A DNA stretch of 64,000 bases, taken from NCBI RefSeq assembly GCF_000697965.2, contig NZ_CP015882.1, positions 1,339,001-1,403,000 of the forward strand, given 5' to 3'. Below the pieces are notes generated by a model. That model ran no database searches, was not told the DNA's origin, and saw nothing but the letters and a program-made list of their open reading frames with translations. Positions within the stretch are counted from its first letter, which is position 1. Each line of letters starts with the position of its first letter. Origin of the DNA: Ensifer adhaerens (GTDB lineage: Bacteria > Pseudomonadota > Alphaproteobacteria > Rhizobiales > Rhizobiaceae). A program made the translations under genes and the position numbers. Below, in pieces: positions 17,613 to 26,536 of this stretch.

Positions 17613-18967
17613 TGAGCCGCCGCGTAACCGATCTCGCAGGGGAGCCTGCCAGAATCGTCGCGGACCGTCCATGGACGCCGCTCGCCGGAGATGGCCTCGG
17701 CAACCGCAAGCCCGGACTGCAGTCCGTCTTCGTGAAATCCGCTGCCGAAGTAGGCCCCGCAAAACCAGACACCGCCGCGTCCTTGGAGATCCCAAAGCTC
17801 CTTTTGAGACGCCAACGCTCGCTGATCAAACAGGGGATGGTCATAATCGAATGTCGCGATTATCCGCTCACTGGCTATCTTTTGATGCGGGTTCAGCGTC
17901 ACAAAAAGCGGCGTCGCCGGATCGATCCCTTGCAATCGGTTCATCCAGTAGGTCACACAAAGCTGGCGCTCACCACAATCATCCGACGCGCCAATGTAGT
18001 TCCAGCTCGACCACACGTTTCGCCGCCTGGGCATCAATGAGGTATCTGAGTGCAGAACCGCCTTATTGCTTGTGTAGCTGATCGCGGACAACAGCTCTCT
18101 TTCACGTGCGTCAGGCTCGGCAAGCATCGCCAGCGCTAGATCGGCGTGAGTTGCGATGACCACATCCGTGAAAGTGTCACGATTGCCATCACGATCTGTT
18201 ATGACCACCGTCCCCACCTCGCGGCGGATCTCCCGGACTGCCCTTCTTGTTCGAAGCTCACCGCAATAGTCCGACATCAGCCTGCTGACATATTCTCGGC
18301 TTCCGCCGGTTACGGTTCGCCAACGAGGTCTGTCCGTCAATGCAAGCAAACCATGACTGTCGCAGAATCGAATGAAGGCATGCAGCGGATAATCACGCAT
18401 GCGTTTGGTCGTTGTGGACCAGATCGCAGCGCCCATGGGAAGGAGATGATCGGTAACAAAGGCATTGCTGTAGCCATTCTCGTCGAGATACTCCCCCAGC
18501 GTCTTGCTAGCGAGATTTAGCCGATTAAGAGCTTTGGGAGCTTCTCGATAGAAGCGCAAAATGTCTGACAATATTCTCCAGAAGCGCGGACGAAGTGCGT
18601 TTAACGGTTGACCGAACAAGCCTGTCAATCCAGAGCCCGAGTATTCGAATGCCCCGCCATCCAATGAAGCGGAGAACGACATATTGGAAGCTTGGGTCGG
18701 GACGTCAAGGTGGTCAAACAGCGCTACAAGGTTGGGATAGTTGCGATCGTTGTACACGATGAACCCGGTATCGACCGGAACCGGTCCAACAGCCGTCGGC
18801 GCGAGGACGGTGTTGGCATGACCGCCAGGTTTGTCGCCGGCTTCGTAAAGAACGACCTCTAAGCTTTTACCGAGTAGCCAAGCCGCGGACATTCCCGAGA
18901 TACCGGCGCCAATCACAGCGACACGCCGTTGCCCGAATTCACCCCTCATACCCCGATCAAACCGCAT
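17609..18967 (-). CDS. FAD-dependent amine-oxidase-like oxidoreductase
   Basis: 452-residue flavoprotein: dinucleotide motif VAVIGAGISGMSAAWLL (residue ~15), VVLYEAGDKPGGHANT, and a C-terminal FAD contact (GVWFCGAYFGSGFHEDGL). It has the fold of fatty-acid desaturating/isomerising flavoproteins and heads the lipid operon with DUF1365 and the methyltransferase. The start at 18967 has GAGGGG seven bases upstream. It is divergent from rpoE, and a sigma-E-like promoter (CAATCC-N18-TAGTGC, 19001-19030) lies just upstream. Confidence 0.88.
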   Translation of the reverse strand: MRFDRGMRGEFGQRRVAVIGAGISGMSAAWLLGKSLEVVLYEAGDKPGGHANTVLAPTAVGPVPVDTGFIVYNDRNYPNLVALFDHLDVPTQASNMSFSASLDGGAFEYSGSGLTGLFGQPLNALRPRFWRILSDILRFYREAPKALNRLNLASKTLGEYLDENGYSNAFVTDHLLPMGAAIWSTTTKRMRDYPLHAFIRFCDSHGLLALTDRPRWRTVTGGSREYVSRLMSDYCGELRTRRAVREIRREVGTVVITDRDGNRDTFTDVVIATHADLALAMLAEPDARERELLSAISYTSNKAVLHSDTSLMPRRRNVWSSWNYIGASDDCGERQLCVTYWMNRLQGIDPATPLFVTLNPHQKIASERIIATFDYDHPLFDQRALASQKELWDLQGRGGVWFCGAYFGSGFHEDGLQSGLAVAEAISGERRPWTVRDDSGRLPCEIGYAAAQ

Positions 18968-19000
18968 GTTATCCCCTCAATCTGACGAACAATTACGAAC

Positions 19001-19030
19001 GCACTACGAAAAAATCTCCCGATCGGATTG
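19001..19030 (-). promoter_or_regulatory. Weaker sigma-E-like promoter of the flavoprotein operon
   Basis: On the minus strand CAATCC, 16 bases, then CGTAGT: the same geometry as the TGATCC-N16-CGTA sites, but with only four of six bases in the upstream hexamer. The predicted transcript starts about 27 bases before the start codon. Confidence 0.45.
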
Positions 19031-19057
19031 ATCACCTTGAAAAATTTTGGACAACAA

Positions 19058-19087
19058 TGATCCAAGAAGCAGAAGGCATCGTAATCG
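19058..19087 (+). promoter_or_regulatory. Sigma-E promoter of rpoE-chrR
   Basis: TGATCC, 18 bases, TAATCG. TGATC is the known upstream element of ECF11 (RpoE-ChrR) promoters. Its position inside the longest rpoE ORF argues for the downstream start at 19201 and for autoregulation. Confidence 0.7.
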
Positions 19088-19200
19088 GTGCCATGGAGAC
19101 AATTCTTGCGATTTCCGCTACCGCTGTTCCAGATATCCCATTTGTTCGATCTGGGCATGAGCCGCTGATCGACCTTGGGAGGCAGAAGAAGCGTGGACGC

Positions 19201-19770
19201 ATGGTAGAGCCGGGCGGGGAACTGACTAAAGATGAAGCCTGCTCTCTGCTCGAGGCAGTCGGTCGCAAGCGAGATATTGAATCTTTCGAGGCGCTGTTTC
19301 GCTATTACGCTCCGCGCGTAAAGGCCTATATGGCGCGCCTTACGCGTGATCCAAACATCGCCGAGGAATTGATGCAGGAAGTGATGATCACCGTTTGGAA
19401 CAAGGCAGGCCAGTTCGAAGCGACACGCGGTAACGCAGGTACGTGGATCTTCACGATTGCCCGCAACCTTCGTATTGACGCCTACCGCAAGAACCGGAGG
19501 CCGGATTTCGACGTCAATGACCCCGCATTTGTGGCAGACGATGCCAAAAGCGCGGAGAACGAGCTGGCGGAACGCCAGGATGCGACCCGGTTAAAGGACG
19601 CCATGAAGGACTTGCCTCAGGAACAAATCCAATTGCTGACGCTGTCGTTCTTCGACGATTGCTCTCACAGTGCGATTGCCACCAAGCTGAACCTGCCGCT
19701 CGGAACGGTGAAGTCGAGAATCCGACTTGCCTTTGCGAGGCTTCGGGCTGCGCTGGAGGACGGAAAATGA
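19201..19770 (+). CDS. rpoE: ECF RNA polymerase sigma factor RpoE (ChrR-controlled type)
   Basis: 189-residue ECF sigma factor. Region 2: FEALFRYYAPRVKAYMARLTRDPNIAEELMQEVMITVW; region 4: PQEQIQLLTLSFFDDCSHSAIATKLNLPLGTVKSRIRLA. Family and neighbour ChrR place it in ECF11, which answers singlet oxygen. The start at 19201 is preferred because the protein then begins like its homologues and the promoter at 19058 lies upstream; an ATG at 19057 would add 48 unconserved residues. The stop overlaps the chrR start (ATGA). Confidence 0.92.
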   Translation: MVEPGGELTKDEACSLLEAVGRKRDIESFEALFRYYAPRVKAYMARLTRDPNIAEELMQEVMITVWNKAGQFEATRGNAGTWIFTIARNLRIDAYRKNRRPDFDVNDPAFVADDAKSAENELAERQDATRLKDAMKDLPQEQIQLLTLSFFDDCSHSAIATKLNLPLGTVKSRIRLAFARLRAALEDGK

Positions 19771-20438
19771 ATATCCGTCATCATGTGAGCGACGAATTGC
19801 TGGTGGGATATGCATCCGGCACGCTTGAAGAGGGTTGGCGGCTTGCTGTTGCAACGCATCTTGCGTTGTGCCCCAACTGCCGGACAAGACTGACTTTGAT
19901 GGAGAATACGGCCGGAGAGTTGCTCGAGAGCATGGAGCCAGTGCCAATAGAAATCTCGTCTTTCGATCGGTTGAAAGAGCGCCTACGAACCGCGGAATCT
20001 CACCCAAGCGTCTCGCCGAAGCAACCTGCGAGAGTAATGCAAGTCGTTTCGCCGCCAACCATCCCGGAACCGTTGCGATCCTATCTTGGAGGAGATCTGG
20101 CGGAGCTGAAATGGAAGTCTCTGGGACGTGGCGCCTATCACATTCCGATCAAGCTGGCCGATCGGTCGACAACGGCCCGTCTGCTTCGCATACCGGCCGG
20201 AAAACCCGTGCCGGAACACAGCCATGGAGGGCGCGAATTGACGCTAGTGCTCAGCGGAAGCTTCAATGACGGAGAACTCTTGTTCGCCCGCGGAGATATA
20301 GAGGAGGCAGACCCGAGCGTTGAACACCAGCCCCTGGCAACGCCTGAGCAAGATTGTATCTGTCTGGCGGTAACCGACGCGCCGCTCAGGTTCCGGAGCT
20401 GGTTTATGCGTTTGCTTCAACCTGTCCTTCGGATCTGA
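19767..20438 (+). CDS. chrR: Zinc anti-sigma factor ChrR (cupin type)
   Basis: 223-residue anti-sigma factor that binds RpoE until singlet oxygen releases it. The N-terminal zinc site H6, H31, C35, C38 (HLALCPNC) has exactly the spacing of R. sphaeroides ChrR. The C-terminal cupin holds H151, H153, E157 and H187, again the same spacing as the second metal site required for the singlet-oxygen response. All key residues are intact, so the switch should work. It is translationally coupled to rpoE. Confidence 0.93.
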   Translation: MNIRHHVSDELLVGYASGTLEEGWRLAVATHLALCPNCRTRLTLMENTAGELLESMEPVPIEISSFDRLKERLRTAESHPSVSPKQPARVMQVVSPPTIPEPLRSYLGGDLAELKWKSLGRGAYHIPIKLADRSTTARLLRIPAGKPVPEHSHGGRELTLVLSGSFNDGELLFARGDIEEADPSVEHQPLATPEQDCICLAVTDAPLRFRSWFMRLLQPVLRI

Positions 20439-20451
20439 TCGGAGGCGACGG

Positions 20452-20856
20452 ATGACCTACGCGATATCCTACGTGGCGACAGCGATCGTCTTTCTCGGCT
20501 TGGACTTTTTGTGGCTGACCGGGTCGTCGAAATTCTATCGCAGCCGAATTGGAGAGCTTCTGCTCGAGCATCCAAATCTCATTGCCGCCGCTGCATTTTA
20601 CGTCATTTATGTAACCGGTGTTTCATATTTTGCCGTCATACCTGCGCTCAGCTCCGGACGTTGGACGACAGCACTGGTATCGGGAGCTCTGCTCGGCCTT
20701 GTCGCTTTCGGCACCTACGACATGACAAATCTGGCAACGATCAAGGGGTGGTCGTTGGAGGTAAGCTTGGTGGACATGGTGTGGGGTGTCTTCATCACCA
20801 CGGCGTCCGCTCTCGCCGGATATTTTTCCGTTTCGGCCGTACAAAAGCTGATTTGA
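20452..20856 (+). CDS. DUF2177 family membrane protein
   Basis: 134 residues with four hydrophobic segments (about 5-20, 40-60, 70-88, 105-128) and the family pattern FLGLDFLWLTG and YDMTNLATIKGW. Function is unknown. Thirteen bases behind chrR, it is probably in the same transcript and part of the sigma-E regulon. It converges with the ABC transporter ATPase gene. Confidence 0.85.
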   Translation: MTYAISYVATAIVFLGLDFLWLTGSSKFYRSRIGELLLEHPNLIAAAAFYVIYVTGVSYFAVIPALSSGRWTTALVSGALLGLVAFGTYDMTNLATIKGWSLEVSLVDMVWGVFITTASALAGYFSVSAVQKLI

Positions 20857-20890
20857 CCCCAACTCGGAGATTGAAGCGGCCAGGGGCCGC

Positions 20891-21661
20891 TCAATTCGTG
20901 TGACGCGAAGAAAGAAAGCTTTGAAGACGTTCGGAACTCGGATTGCTCAGAACGTCGCGTGGATCGCCCTGTTCCTCGATCACACCTTGGCTGAGAAAGA
21001 TGACATGATTGCCAACGTCGCGGGCAAATGCCATTTCGTGGGTGACGACGATCATGGTCCTTCCCTCCTCGGCCAATCCCCGCATGACCCGAAGCACTTC
21101 GCCGACAAGCTCCGGATCAAGCGCCGAGGTCGGCTCGTCGAAAAGCATGATCTCCGGTTCCATCGCGAGCGCCCGGGCGATCGCAACTCGCTGCTGTTCT
21201 CCGCCCGAGAGAAATGCCGGAAAGGCATCGCGGCGGTGCGACACGCCAACCTTTGCCAAGTATGCGTCGGCTCGTTCAGCGGCCTCAGCGCGGCTTATCC
21301 CCTGTACGCGCATCGGCCCCAGCATCACGTTCTCCCTCGCCGTCATGTGGCCCCACAGGTTAAATTGCTGAAAGACCATTGATAACTGCGAGCGCATCGA
21401 AGCGAGCTTCTTGGGGTCATGTACCGTCAGGTCTCCGCTCGACGCCTTTCTCAGGTCAAGTTTTTCTCCCTGAAACCGATAGCTGCCCTCACACGGGAGC
21501 TCCAGGAAATTGAGGCATCGCAAGAACGTGCTTTTTCCGGAGCCGGACGCGCCGATCATGGAAATCACATCTCCGCGCCTCGCGCTGAGCGAGATGCCTT
21601 TGAGCACCTCAACGGAGCCGAACCTCTTTCGGATGTTGGTCACTTCGAGCATCGCTGTCAT
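20891..21661 (-). CDS. Polar amino-acid ABC transporter ATP-binding protein (HisP type)
   Basis: 256-residue ATPase energising import. Walker [11 protein letters not shown]-loop [11 protein letters not shown], signature [15 protein letters not shown], Walker [13 protein letters not shown] and H-switch VTHEMAFA are all intact. The start at 21661 has GGAG seven bases upstream; an ATG at 21688 that overlaps the M14 stop is possible. It is the last gene of the binding protein / permease / permease / deacylase / ATPase operon. Confidence 0.93.
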   Translation of the reverse strand: MTAMLEVTNIRKRFGSVEVLKGISLSARRGDVISMIGASGSGKSTFLRCLNFLELPCEGSYRFQGEKLDLRKASSGDLTVHDPKKLASMRSQLSMVFQQFNLWGHMTARENVMLGPMRVQGISRAEAAERADAYLAKVGVSHRRDAFPAFLSGGEQQRVAIARALAMEPEIMLFDEPTSALDPELVGEVLRVMRGLAEEGRTMIVVTHEMAFARDVGNHVIFLSQGVIEEQGDPRDVLSNPSSERLQSFLSSRHTN

Positions 21662-21684
21662 AGTCTGTCTCCGCGCCTTGGCGC

Positions 21685-22800
21685 TCATGGGCTTAAAAGT
21701 GGACCGTTGCGGAACACATCGTTGCCGGCGATCTTGCCAAGGCGTTTACCGCGCTCGGCGATGCGGCTGTCAGCGCGTGCGTAGAACACACCTGATGTCT
21801 GCGCCTTCACGGCCGTCACCGTTCCTGAAAGCGGGTCGATGATCTCAGCTATCACATCACCAGCCCTTACATGATGGCCAAGGTCGAGTGCGTAGCTCAC
21901 GACCCCCGCAGACGGTGAAATGACAGCTTCTGAACCTGCGAGCGGGGTGGGCTCGCACAGCTTGGCCGGCGCCTGCGCGGCCGAACCCTTGACGACCCCT
22001 AGATCGCGTAGGAACTCGACGATCGCCTCGGCGTCGCTCCGGGCGCGTCGCCGATCCACATCGCTACGACCGCGCAACTCAACGGTGGTCGAAGCGCAGC
22101 CAAGCGGGATGTTTTCGTCGGGCAGCGCTCTTGCCAGGTCCAACCATGGGCGCACGAGGGCCTCGTCGAACGGATTGAGTCCTGAGATCTCAGCAAGCAG
22201 CACCGCTCGGGCGTGAAGACGCGTCGCAAGCGACGAGAATATCCGTGCGAAATGCGGTTGCGTGTAGAGATGAACTTCAGCCTCTCCATCACAATGAAGA
22301 TCCAGCACATAATCGGCATCAATCGCAAGTTTCATGAGGCATTTTCGAACGTTGTCCGAGGGGGTGACGACGTGCCATTCCTCAACCAGGGCCATCAACT
22401 CGGCGCGGATGACGGCCGTGTTAGCGCTAGCGTCTGTGCCCAAGCGGTTGGAAAGCCGGGCGGACAGCTTGGGTCCGAAATCCGGATAATGCCGGTTGAA
22501 GTTCCGTCCGTCATAAAGATCGAAACGGCCTTCCTGCTGACCAAGGGAAAACTGAGACAGCCCGACCGGATTGGCAACCGGAACGACCCGAACGCAGCCG
22601 AAGATCGCGTCGGCCGCCTCAAGCTCCGCCAACGTCTCGCAAAGCGCATGCGCGACGATGATGCCGGGAGCCTCGTCGGCATGGAGACCACCTTGAATAT
22701 AGACGAGTGGCGTGTCTGCGTGCCGCCCGAATTCGACACATTTCAAGCTATGCCGCGTGCCGGGTCCCTGACCTTCGATATCAAAGATTGTCTCTTTCAT
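21685..22800 (-). CDS. M14-type succinylglutamate desuccinylase/aspartoacylase family deacylase
   Basis: 371-residue zinc carboxypeptidase-fold amidase. The zinc ligands His and Glu are in [13 protein letters not shown], and the third His is in [17 protein letters not shown]. The C-terminal ~90 residues form a small beta-rich (biotinyl-like) domain ending in [23 protein letters not shown] overlaps join it to the permease. Because it sits inside an amino-acid importer operon, it probably removes an acyl group from an imported N-acyl amino acid or peptide; the exact acyl group is unknown. Confidence 0.88.
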   Translation of the reverse strand: MKETIFDIEGQGPGTRHSLKCVEFGRHADTPLVYIQGGLHADEAPGIIVAHALCETLAELEAADAIFGCVRVVPVANPVGLSQFSLGQQEGRFDLYDGRNFNRHYPDFGPKLSARLSNRLGTDASANTAVIRAELMALVEEWHVVTPSDNVRKCLMKLAIDADYVLDLHCDGEAEVHLYTQPHFARIFSSLATRLHARAVLLAEISGLNPFDEALVRPWLDLARALPDENIPLGCASTTVELRGRSDVDRRRARSDAEAIVEFLRDLGVVKGSAAQAPAKLCEPTPLAGSEAVISPSAGVVSYALDLGHHVRAGDVIAEIIDPLSGTVTAVKAQTSGVFYARADSRIAERGKRLGKIAGNDVFRNGPLLSP

Positions 22801-23543
22801 CACGCAACTTTCGGGTTGAGATGCTCGGCTGGCTTCTCTCTGGCGTTCGGAGCGTTCGAGCGGGAGAGATGCCGCAAAAAGTGCGTCTCGAGCCAGCGGA
22901 AAAAAGTGGTGAGACCGATGGTCAGACACAGATAAATTGCGGCGGCGACGCCGAAGGATTCCGCCAGCACGAGATAATTGGTGTAGACGTCGCGCGCGAC
23001 CCGCATCACCTCGACAATCGTCACCGTGCTCGCAAGGGCGGTGGCATGCATCATCATTACCACCTCGTTGCCGTATTGCGGCAGTGCGCGACGCCAGGCC
23101 GATGGCCAGATCACGTACCTGAGAACCGCCGCGCGGCTCAAGCCGATCGAACGTGCCGCTTCGATTTCGCCTGGCGCCGTGGTTCGGATCGCGCCGGCGA
23201 ATATCTCGGTCGTATAGGCGACAGTGTTGATCGTCAGCGCAAGCCACGCGCAAAACCACGGAGAGCGGAATAGCGGCCATATCGCGCTGCTGCGCACGAA
23301 TTCGAACTGAGCAATTCCGTAGTAAATGACAAACAGCTGAACAAGAAGCGGCGTGCCGCGGATGCCGTAGGTGAACAGCCATACCGCGCGAGAAAAATGG
23401 GGCGACCGCATCGAGCGCACGAGCGCCAGTGGCACCGAGACCGCAAAACCGCTGACGACGACGGTTGCCAACAGGATCAAAGTGTTTACCAGACCGCCCG
23501 CAAATGCCGGCAGGTTATCGGCAACGATTTCCCAGTCGATCAT
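22800..23543 (-). CDS. Amino-acid ABC transporter permease (HisM type)
   Basis: 247-residue inner-membrane permease with about five spans and the EAA loop (EIEAARSIGLSRAAVLRYVIWPSAWRRALP) that docks the ATPase. It pairs with the second permease (23540-24229), with which it overlaps by four bases. The C-terminus (SNAPNAREKPAEHLNPKVA) is an unusual hydrophilic tail. Confidence 0.92.
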   Translation of the reverse strand: MIDWEIVADNLPAFAGGLVNTLILLATVVVSGFAVSVPLALVRSMRSPHFSRAVWLFTYGIRGTPLLVQLFVIYYGIAQFEFVRSSAIWPLFRSPWFCAWLALTINTVAYTTEIFAGAIRTTAPGEIEAARSIGLSRAAVLRYVIWPSAWRRALPQYGNEVVMMMHATALASTVTIVEVMRVARDVYTNYLVLAESFGVAAAIYLCLTIGLTTFFRWLETHFLRHLSRSNAPNAREKPAEHLNPKVA

Positions 23544-24229
23544 GCAGCACCTCCGCTGCGAACGCCGCGTGAAGAAAGCTTCTCAAGCGCTCCGAAGAGG
23601 AGAACCGAAAATGTGGTGACCGCGAGATAGATGAGGCCGATAAGCGCGTAGAAGGTAAATGGCTCCCGCGTCGCCGCAGACGCAAGCCCGGCCCGGTGGA
23701 CCATATCGTCGAGCCCGATGATCGAAACCAGCGCTGTCGCTTTCAACATGACCAGCCACGTATTCGTCAGGCCGGGCACGGCATGCCGTATCATCTGCGG
23801 CAGCAGAATGTAGAAGGCCACCTGCCAGCGGGAAAGACCATATGCAAAGCCAGCCTCGATTTGCCCCGCCGGCACGCTCAGGATCGCTCCCCTGAACGTC
23901 TCGGTCAGGTAAGCTCCGAATACAAAGCCGATTGTGCTAACGCCGGCTATGTAGGGATCGACATCGAGATAACCCCACCCATAGGTTTCGGAGATGGAAT
24001 TGAGCAGGATCTGGCCGCCGTAGAAGACGACGAGCATAACAAGCAAATCCGGCAAAGCGCGCACCGTCGTCGTGTACGCGGCAGCCGACAATCTTGCCGC
24101 TTTCCCGCCGTAGACCTTTGCAGACGCGCCAATCAGGCCGATAACACAGGCGATCGCCAGTGAGACCGACGCCACGCTGAGGGTCACACGTAGCCCCCCC
24201 AGAATCATCGGTAGATAACCTTGGAACAT
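23540..24229 (-). CDS. Amino-acid ABC transporter permease (HisQ type)
   Basis: 229-residue permease, five spans, EAA loop GQIEAGFAYGLSRWQVAFYILLPQMIRHAVP. It forms the membrane channel with the partner permease. It lies 54 bases downstream of the binding-protein gene. Confidence 0.92.
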   Translation of the reverse strand: MFQGYLPMILGGLRVTLSVASVSLAIACVIGLIGASAKVYGGKAARLSAAAYTTTVRALPDLLVMLVVFYGGQILLNSISETYGWGYLDVDPYIAGVSTIGFVFGAYLTETFRGAILSVPAGQIEAGFAYGLSRWQVAFYILLPQMIRHAVPGLTNTWLVMLKATALVSIIGLDDMVHRAGLASAATREPFTFYALIGLIYLAVTTFSVLLFGALEKLSSRGVRSGGAA

Positions 24230-24283
24230 GGAACAGCACCCCTTGCGACCGGCGCCGCCCAGGCGCCGATCGCGGGAAAAGAA

Positions 24284-25060
24284 CTACTTCTTTGCCGATT
24301 GCGGCGTGACGTCGAAGTCGAAGTATTTGCCCGACAGTTGGTTGTAAGTACCGTCGCTCATGATGGAAGACAGAGCGGCATTTACTTCCTCGCGCAGAGC
24401 GCCATCTGACTTACGCACGGCGATGCCGACGCCGCCGTCGGCGTCCTCGCCCAAGAAGAGGGTGTCGCCGACTTGCTCAAAGTCCTTTCCTTCGGGCTTC
24501 TTCAGAAAAGATTCGGCCGAAACGACCGACGATCCGAAGGCGATGTCCCCGCGGCCCGACGCCAGTTCCAGGTAGACGGCCGGCTCCTTGTCCACCGCCA
24601 AAACGGTGCTGTCAGGGTAGTTTTTCGCAACATACTCGGCCCGCGGAGAGTTGCGCAGGACGATGATCGTCTTGCCCTTTAGTTCTTCCGGCGACCAGCT
24701 CTTGTAGTCACCCTTGCGCGCCACCCATCGCGACGGGACGTCGTAGTAGGGGTTGGAAAAGTCGACGACCTTCTTGCGCTTTTCGTTGATCGTCATCGAA
24801 GCCACGATGATATCGAACTTCTTGGCATTAAGCGCCGGGATCATCCCGTCCCATTCTTGCTGCACCATCACGCAGTTCTTCTTCATCTTCGCACAGATCG
24901 CATTTGCGATGTCGATATCGAAGCCGGAAAGCGTTCCATCGGGAGCAACTACTGAGAAGGGCGGATAGTTTCCTTCCACCCCTATGCGAAGATCCTCCGC
25001 AAACGCAGTACCGGCGAGCATCGTTGTGGCAACGATTGACGCGAGAAATTTCATTCGCAT
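24284..25060 (-). CDS. Periplasmic amino-acid-binding protein
   Basis: 258-residue solute-binding protein (family 3) with signal peptide MKFLASIVATTMLAGTAFA. Family marks are LRIGVEGNYPPFS, GTLSGFDIDIANAIC and FSNPYYDVPS. The start at 25060 has GGGAGG seven bases upstream. It captures the substrate for the importer. It is divergent from the RpiR regulator, with a 13-bp palindrome between them. Confidence 0.92.
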   Translation of the reverse strand: MRMKFLASIVATTMLAGTAFAEDLRIGVEGNYPPFSVVAPDGTLSGFDIDIANAICAKMKKNCVMVQQEWDGMIPALNAKKFDIIVASMTINEKRKKVVDFSNPYYDVPSRWVARKGDYKSWSPEELKGKTIIVLRNSPRAEYVAKNYPDSTVLAVDKEPAVYLELASGRGDIAFGSSVVSAESFLKKPEGKDFEQVGDTLFLGEDADGGVGIAVRKSDGALREEVNAALSSIMSDGTYNQLSGKYFDFDVTPQSAKK

Positions 25061-25077
25061 GCGATTTCCTCCCAAAA

Positions 25078-25090
25078 TCAGCTAAGCTGA
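25078..25090. promoter_or_regulatory. Palindrome in the ABC operon / rpiR intergenic region
   Basis: TCAGCT-A-AGCTGA, a perfect 13-bp palindrome 18 bases before the binding-protein start and 37 before the regulator start. It is a plausible operator for the RpiR protein; no second copy was seen. Confidence 0.4.
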
Positions 25091-25126
25091 CTTCTCAATG
25101 GCAGGATATTTTCATAGAGTCAACAA

Positions 25127-26041
25127 ATGAAAGAAAATTTTCAGACATCCCTCACCTGGAACGCAGAAGCCGATCGACGCTTCGCCACCTCTGCTTTAGG
25201 TCTCGAACTCAGCAGGCTGCTGCGGGACGGATCGGCTTCGCAGCGGGCACTGTCCGGTTTTGTGCTCCGGGACCCGATGTTCGTGGCAACGCATGGCATC
25301 GAGGAACTTGCTTCTGCAACGGGAACTTCGGCTTCAAGCGTCAGCCGTTTTGTTCGAGACCTCGGATTGGCGGGCTTTTCGGAGTTTCGATCGTCCATCG
25401 CCGCTATGGTGAGCGAATTGATAGCGCCTGTCGCCAAGCTCGATGCCTCGATAAGAGACCTCGATAAACGCAGCCAGGGTGTCGAACTCAGCATCGAGGT
25501 GACGGGCTCCAACATCGACGCGCTCAAGAGCCCGCAGACCGCCGAATACATACGCGTTGCTTGCGGTGACATAAGAGCGGCTCGAAGGGTATTCGTGATA
25601 GGCTTTGGCCTTTCTGCGCACCTCGCGGCAATGCTGGTCCTTTCGCTGCAACCTTATCGAGACGAAGTTGTGAATGTTGCTCAATACGGAGGAACGGAGT
25701 CGGCTGCCGCGCGTGCGATGTCGATTGGAGAAGGCGACGTACTGGTTGCAATATCTCTTCCCAGGTATTCCAGGGATGTTGTCGAGATCGTCAGATTTGC
25801 GCGTGACAAAAAGGCGAAAATTGTCGCCATAACGGATTCTCCAGCCGCTCCGCTGGCTCAATTCGCCGACCGATTGCTTCTCGCGCCATCCAGACACCCG
25901 GTTCTTTCGGCCACAAACGTCCCGGCCATGGCAATCATCGAAGCCCTGGCGTCCGACTTCATGCTGGCGGATCCTGACAATGTCAGGCGAGCAGAGCAGC
26001 TTGCAAAGGCTATTTCGTCATACCTGACCGAAGGCGATTGA
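25127..26041 (+). CDS. MurR/RpiR family transcriptional regulator
   Basis: 304 residues: N-terminal helix-turn-helix (MFVATHGIEELASATGTSASSVSRFVRDLGLAGFSEF, ~50-85) and a C-terminal SIS sugar/ligand-binding domain (RVFVIGFGLSAHLAAML, GDVLVAISLPRYSRDVVEI). Divergent from the importer operon, it is the likely regulator. RpiR proteins often sense phosphosugars but also occur with amino-acid importers. Confidence 0.9.
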   Translation: MKENFQTSLTWNAEADRRFATSALGLELSRLLRDGSASQRALSGFVLRDPMFVATHGIEELASATGTSASSVSRFVRDLGLAGFSEFRSSIAAMVSELIAPVAKLDASIRDLDKRSQGVELSIEVTGSNIDALKSPQTAEYIRVACGDIRAARRVFVIGFGLSAHLAAMLVLSLQPYRDEVVNVAQYGGTESAAARAMSIGEGDVLVAISLPRYSRDVVEIVRFARDKKAKIVAITDSPAAPLAQFADRLLLAPSRHPVLSATNVPAMAIIEALASDFMLADPDNVRRAEQLAKAISSYLTEGD

Positions 26042-26290
26042 CGAGCCCACCATCCCTTAAGGCCACGAAGGATCGAAGGGTAGCCATCGGTGCTCTCGCT
26101 CACAGGTCAACTTGCCGAGGATCCACTCACGCGTCGTTGTCCTATCAAATACGCCCTCTCTCCCGTCGCGTCCGCTGGACAGGGCATATCCGTCGCCTAA
26201 GGAAACTTTTGGCGATGCCAAGCGTGAGTCCTCTATAGGGGCCGAACTCCCTCTGCTGCGCCGAAAAACCTTCGCGGCCACGCTATGCGA

Positions 26291-26320
26291 TAATCCAACG
26301 AGCCGTTCCCCTCGTAAACG
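26291..26320 (+). promoter_or_regulatory. Sigma-E-like promoter before the photolyase relic and SDR
   Basis: TAATCC, 16 bases, CGTAAA: same geometry as the TGATCC-N16-CGTA sites with one mismatch upstream. The remaining sequence of 26042-26344 showed nothing recognisable. Confidence 0.4.
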
Positions 26321-26344
26321 CTCTTGGGTTTTCAAACGGTGTTC

Positions 26345-26522
26345 CCCCATGAAATGCTGTCGCAGACTGATCTTTATTTTTGGCGACCAAGAGCTTTCGG
26401 CAAACCGAAGACTTCAACACCCCTACGCCACCTGACGGCGCATGACGCAGGACCGGAGAAATGAGTATCGGCAAAGCGCCAGCGCTTTCCTGCAACGTCT
26501 GGACGAGGGTCTTGGTGTTTAG
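26345..26522 (+). pseudogene. C-terminal relic of a cryptochrome/photolyase-related gene (CryB type)
   Basis: In one frame the sequence reads ELSANRRLQHPYAT, then an in-frame TGA at 26433, then RRMTQDRRNEYRQSASAFL and a stop at 26520. This resembles the C-terminal end of CryB/PhrB-like photolyases (SANPRL..YATW RRM.. pattern), with TGA where a Trp codon (TGG) is expected. Upstream the match is broken by frame changes and the rest of the gene is missing. CryB-like genes are classic members of this sigma-E regulon and often precede an SDR like the one that follows. Identification is from memory of the family. Confidence 0.5.
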
Positions 26523-26536
26523 AGGAGGATTGAAAG

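Noticed and set aside
19057..19200. Longer rpoE reading frame from ATG 19057
   Set aside because: It would contain the sigma-E promoter itself, and the extra 48 residues are unlike ECF sigma factors.
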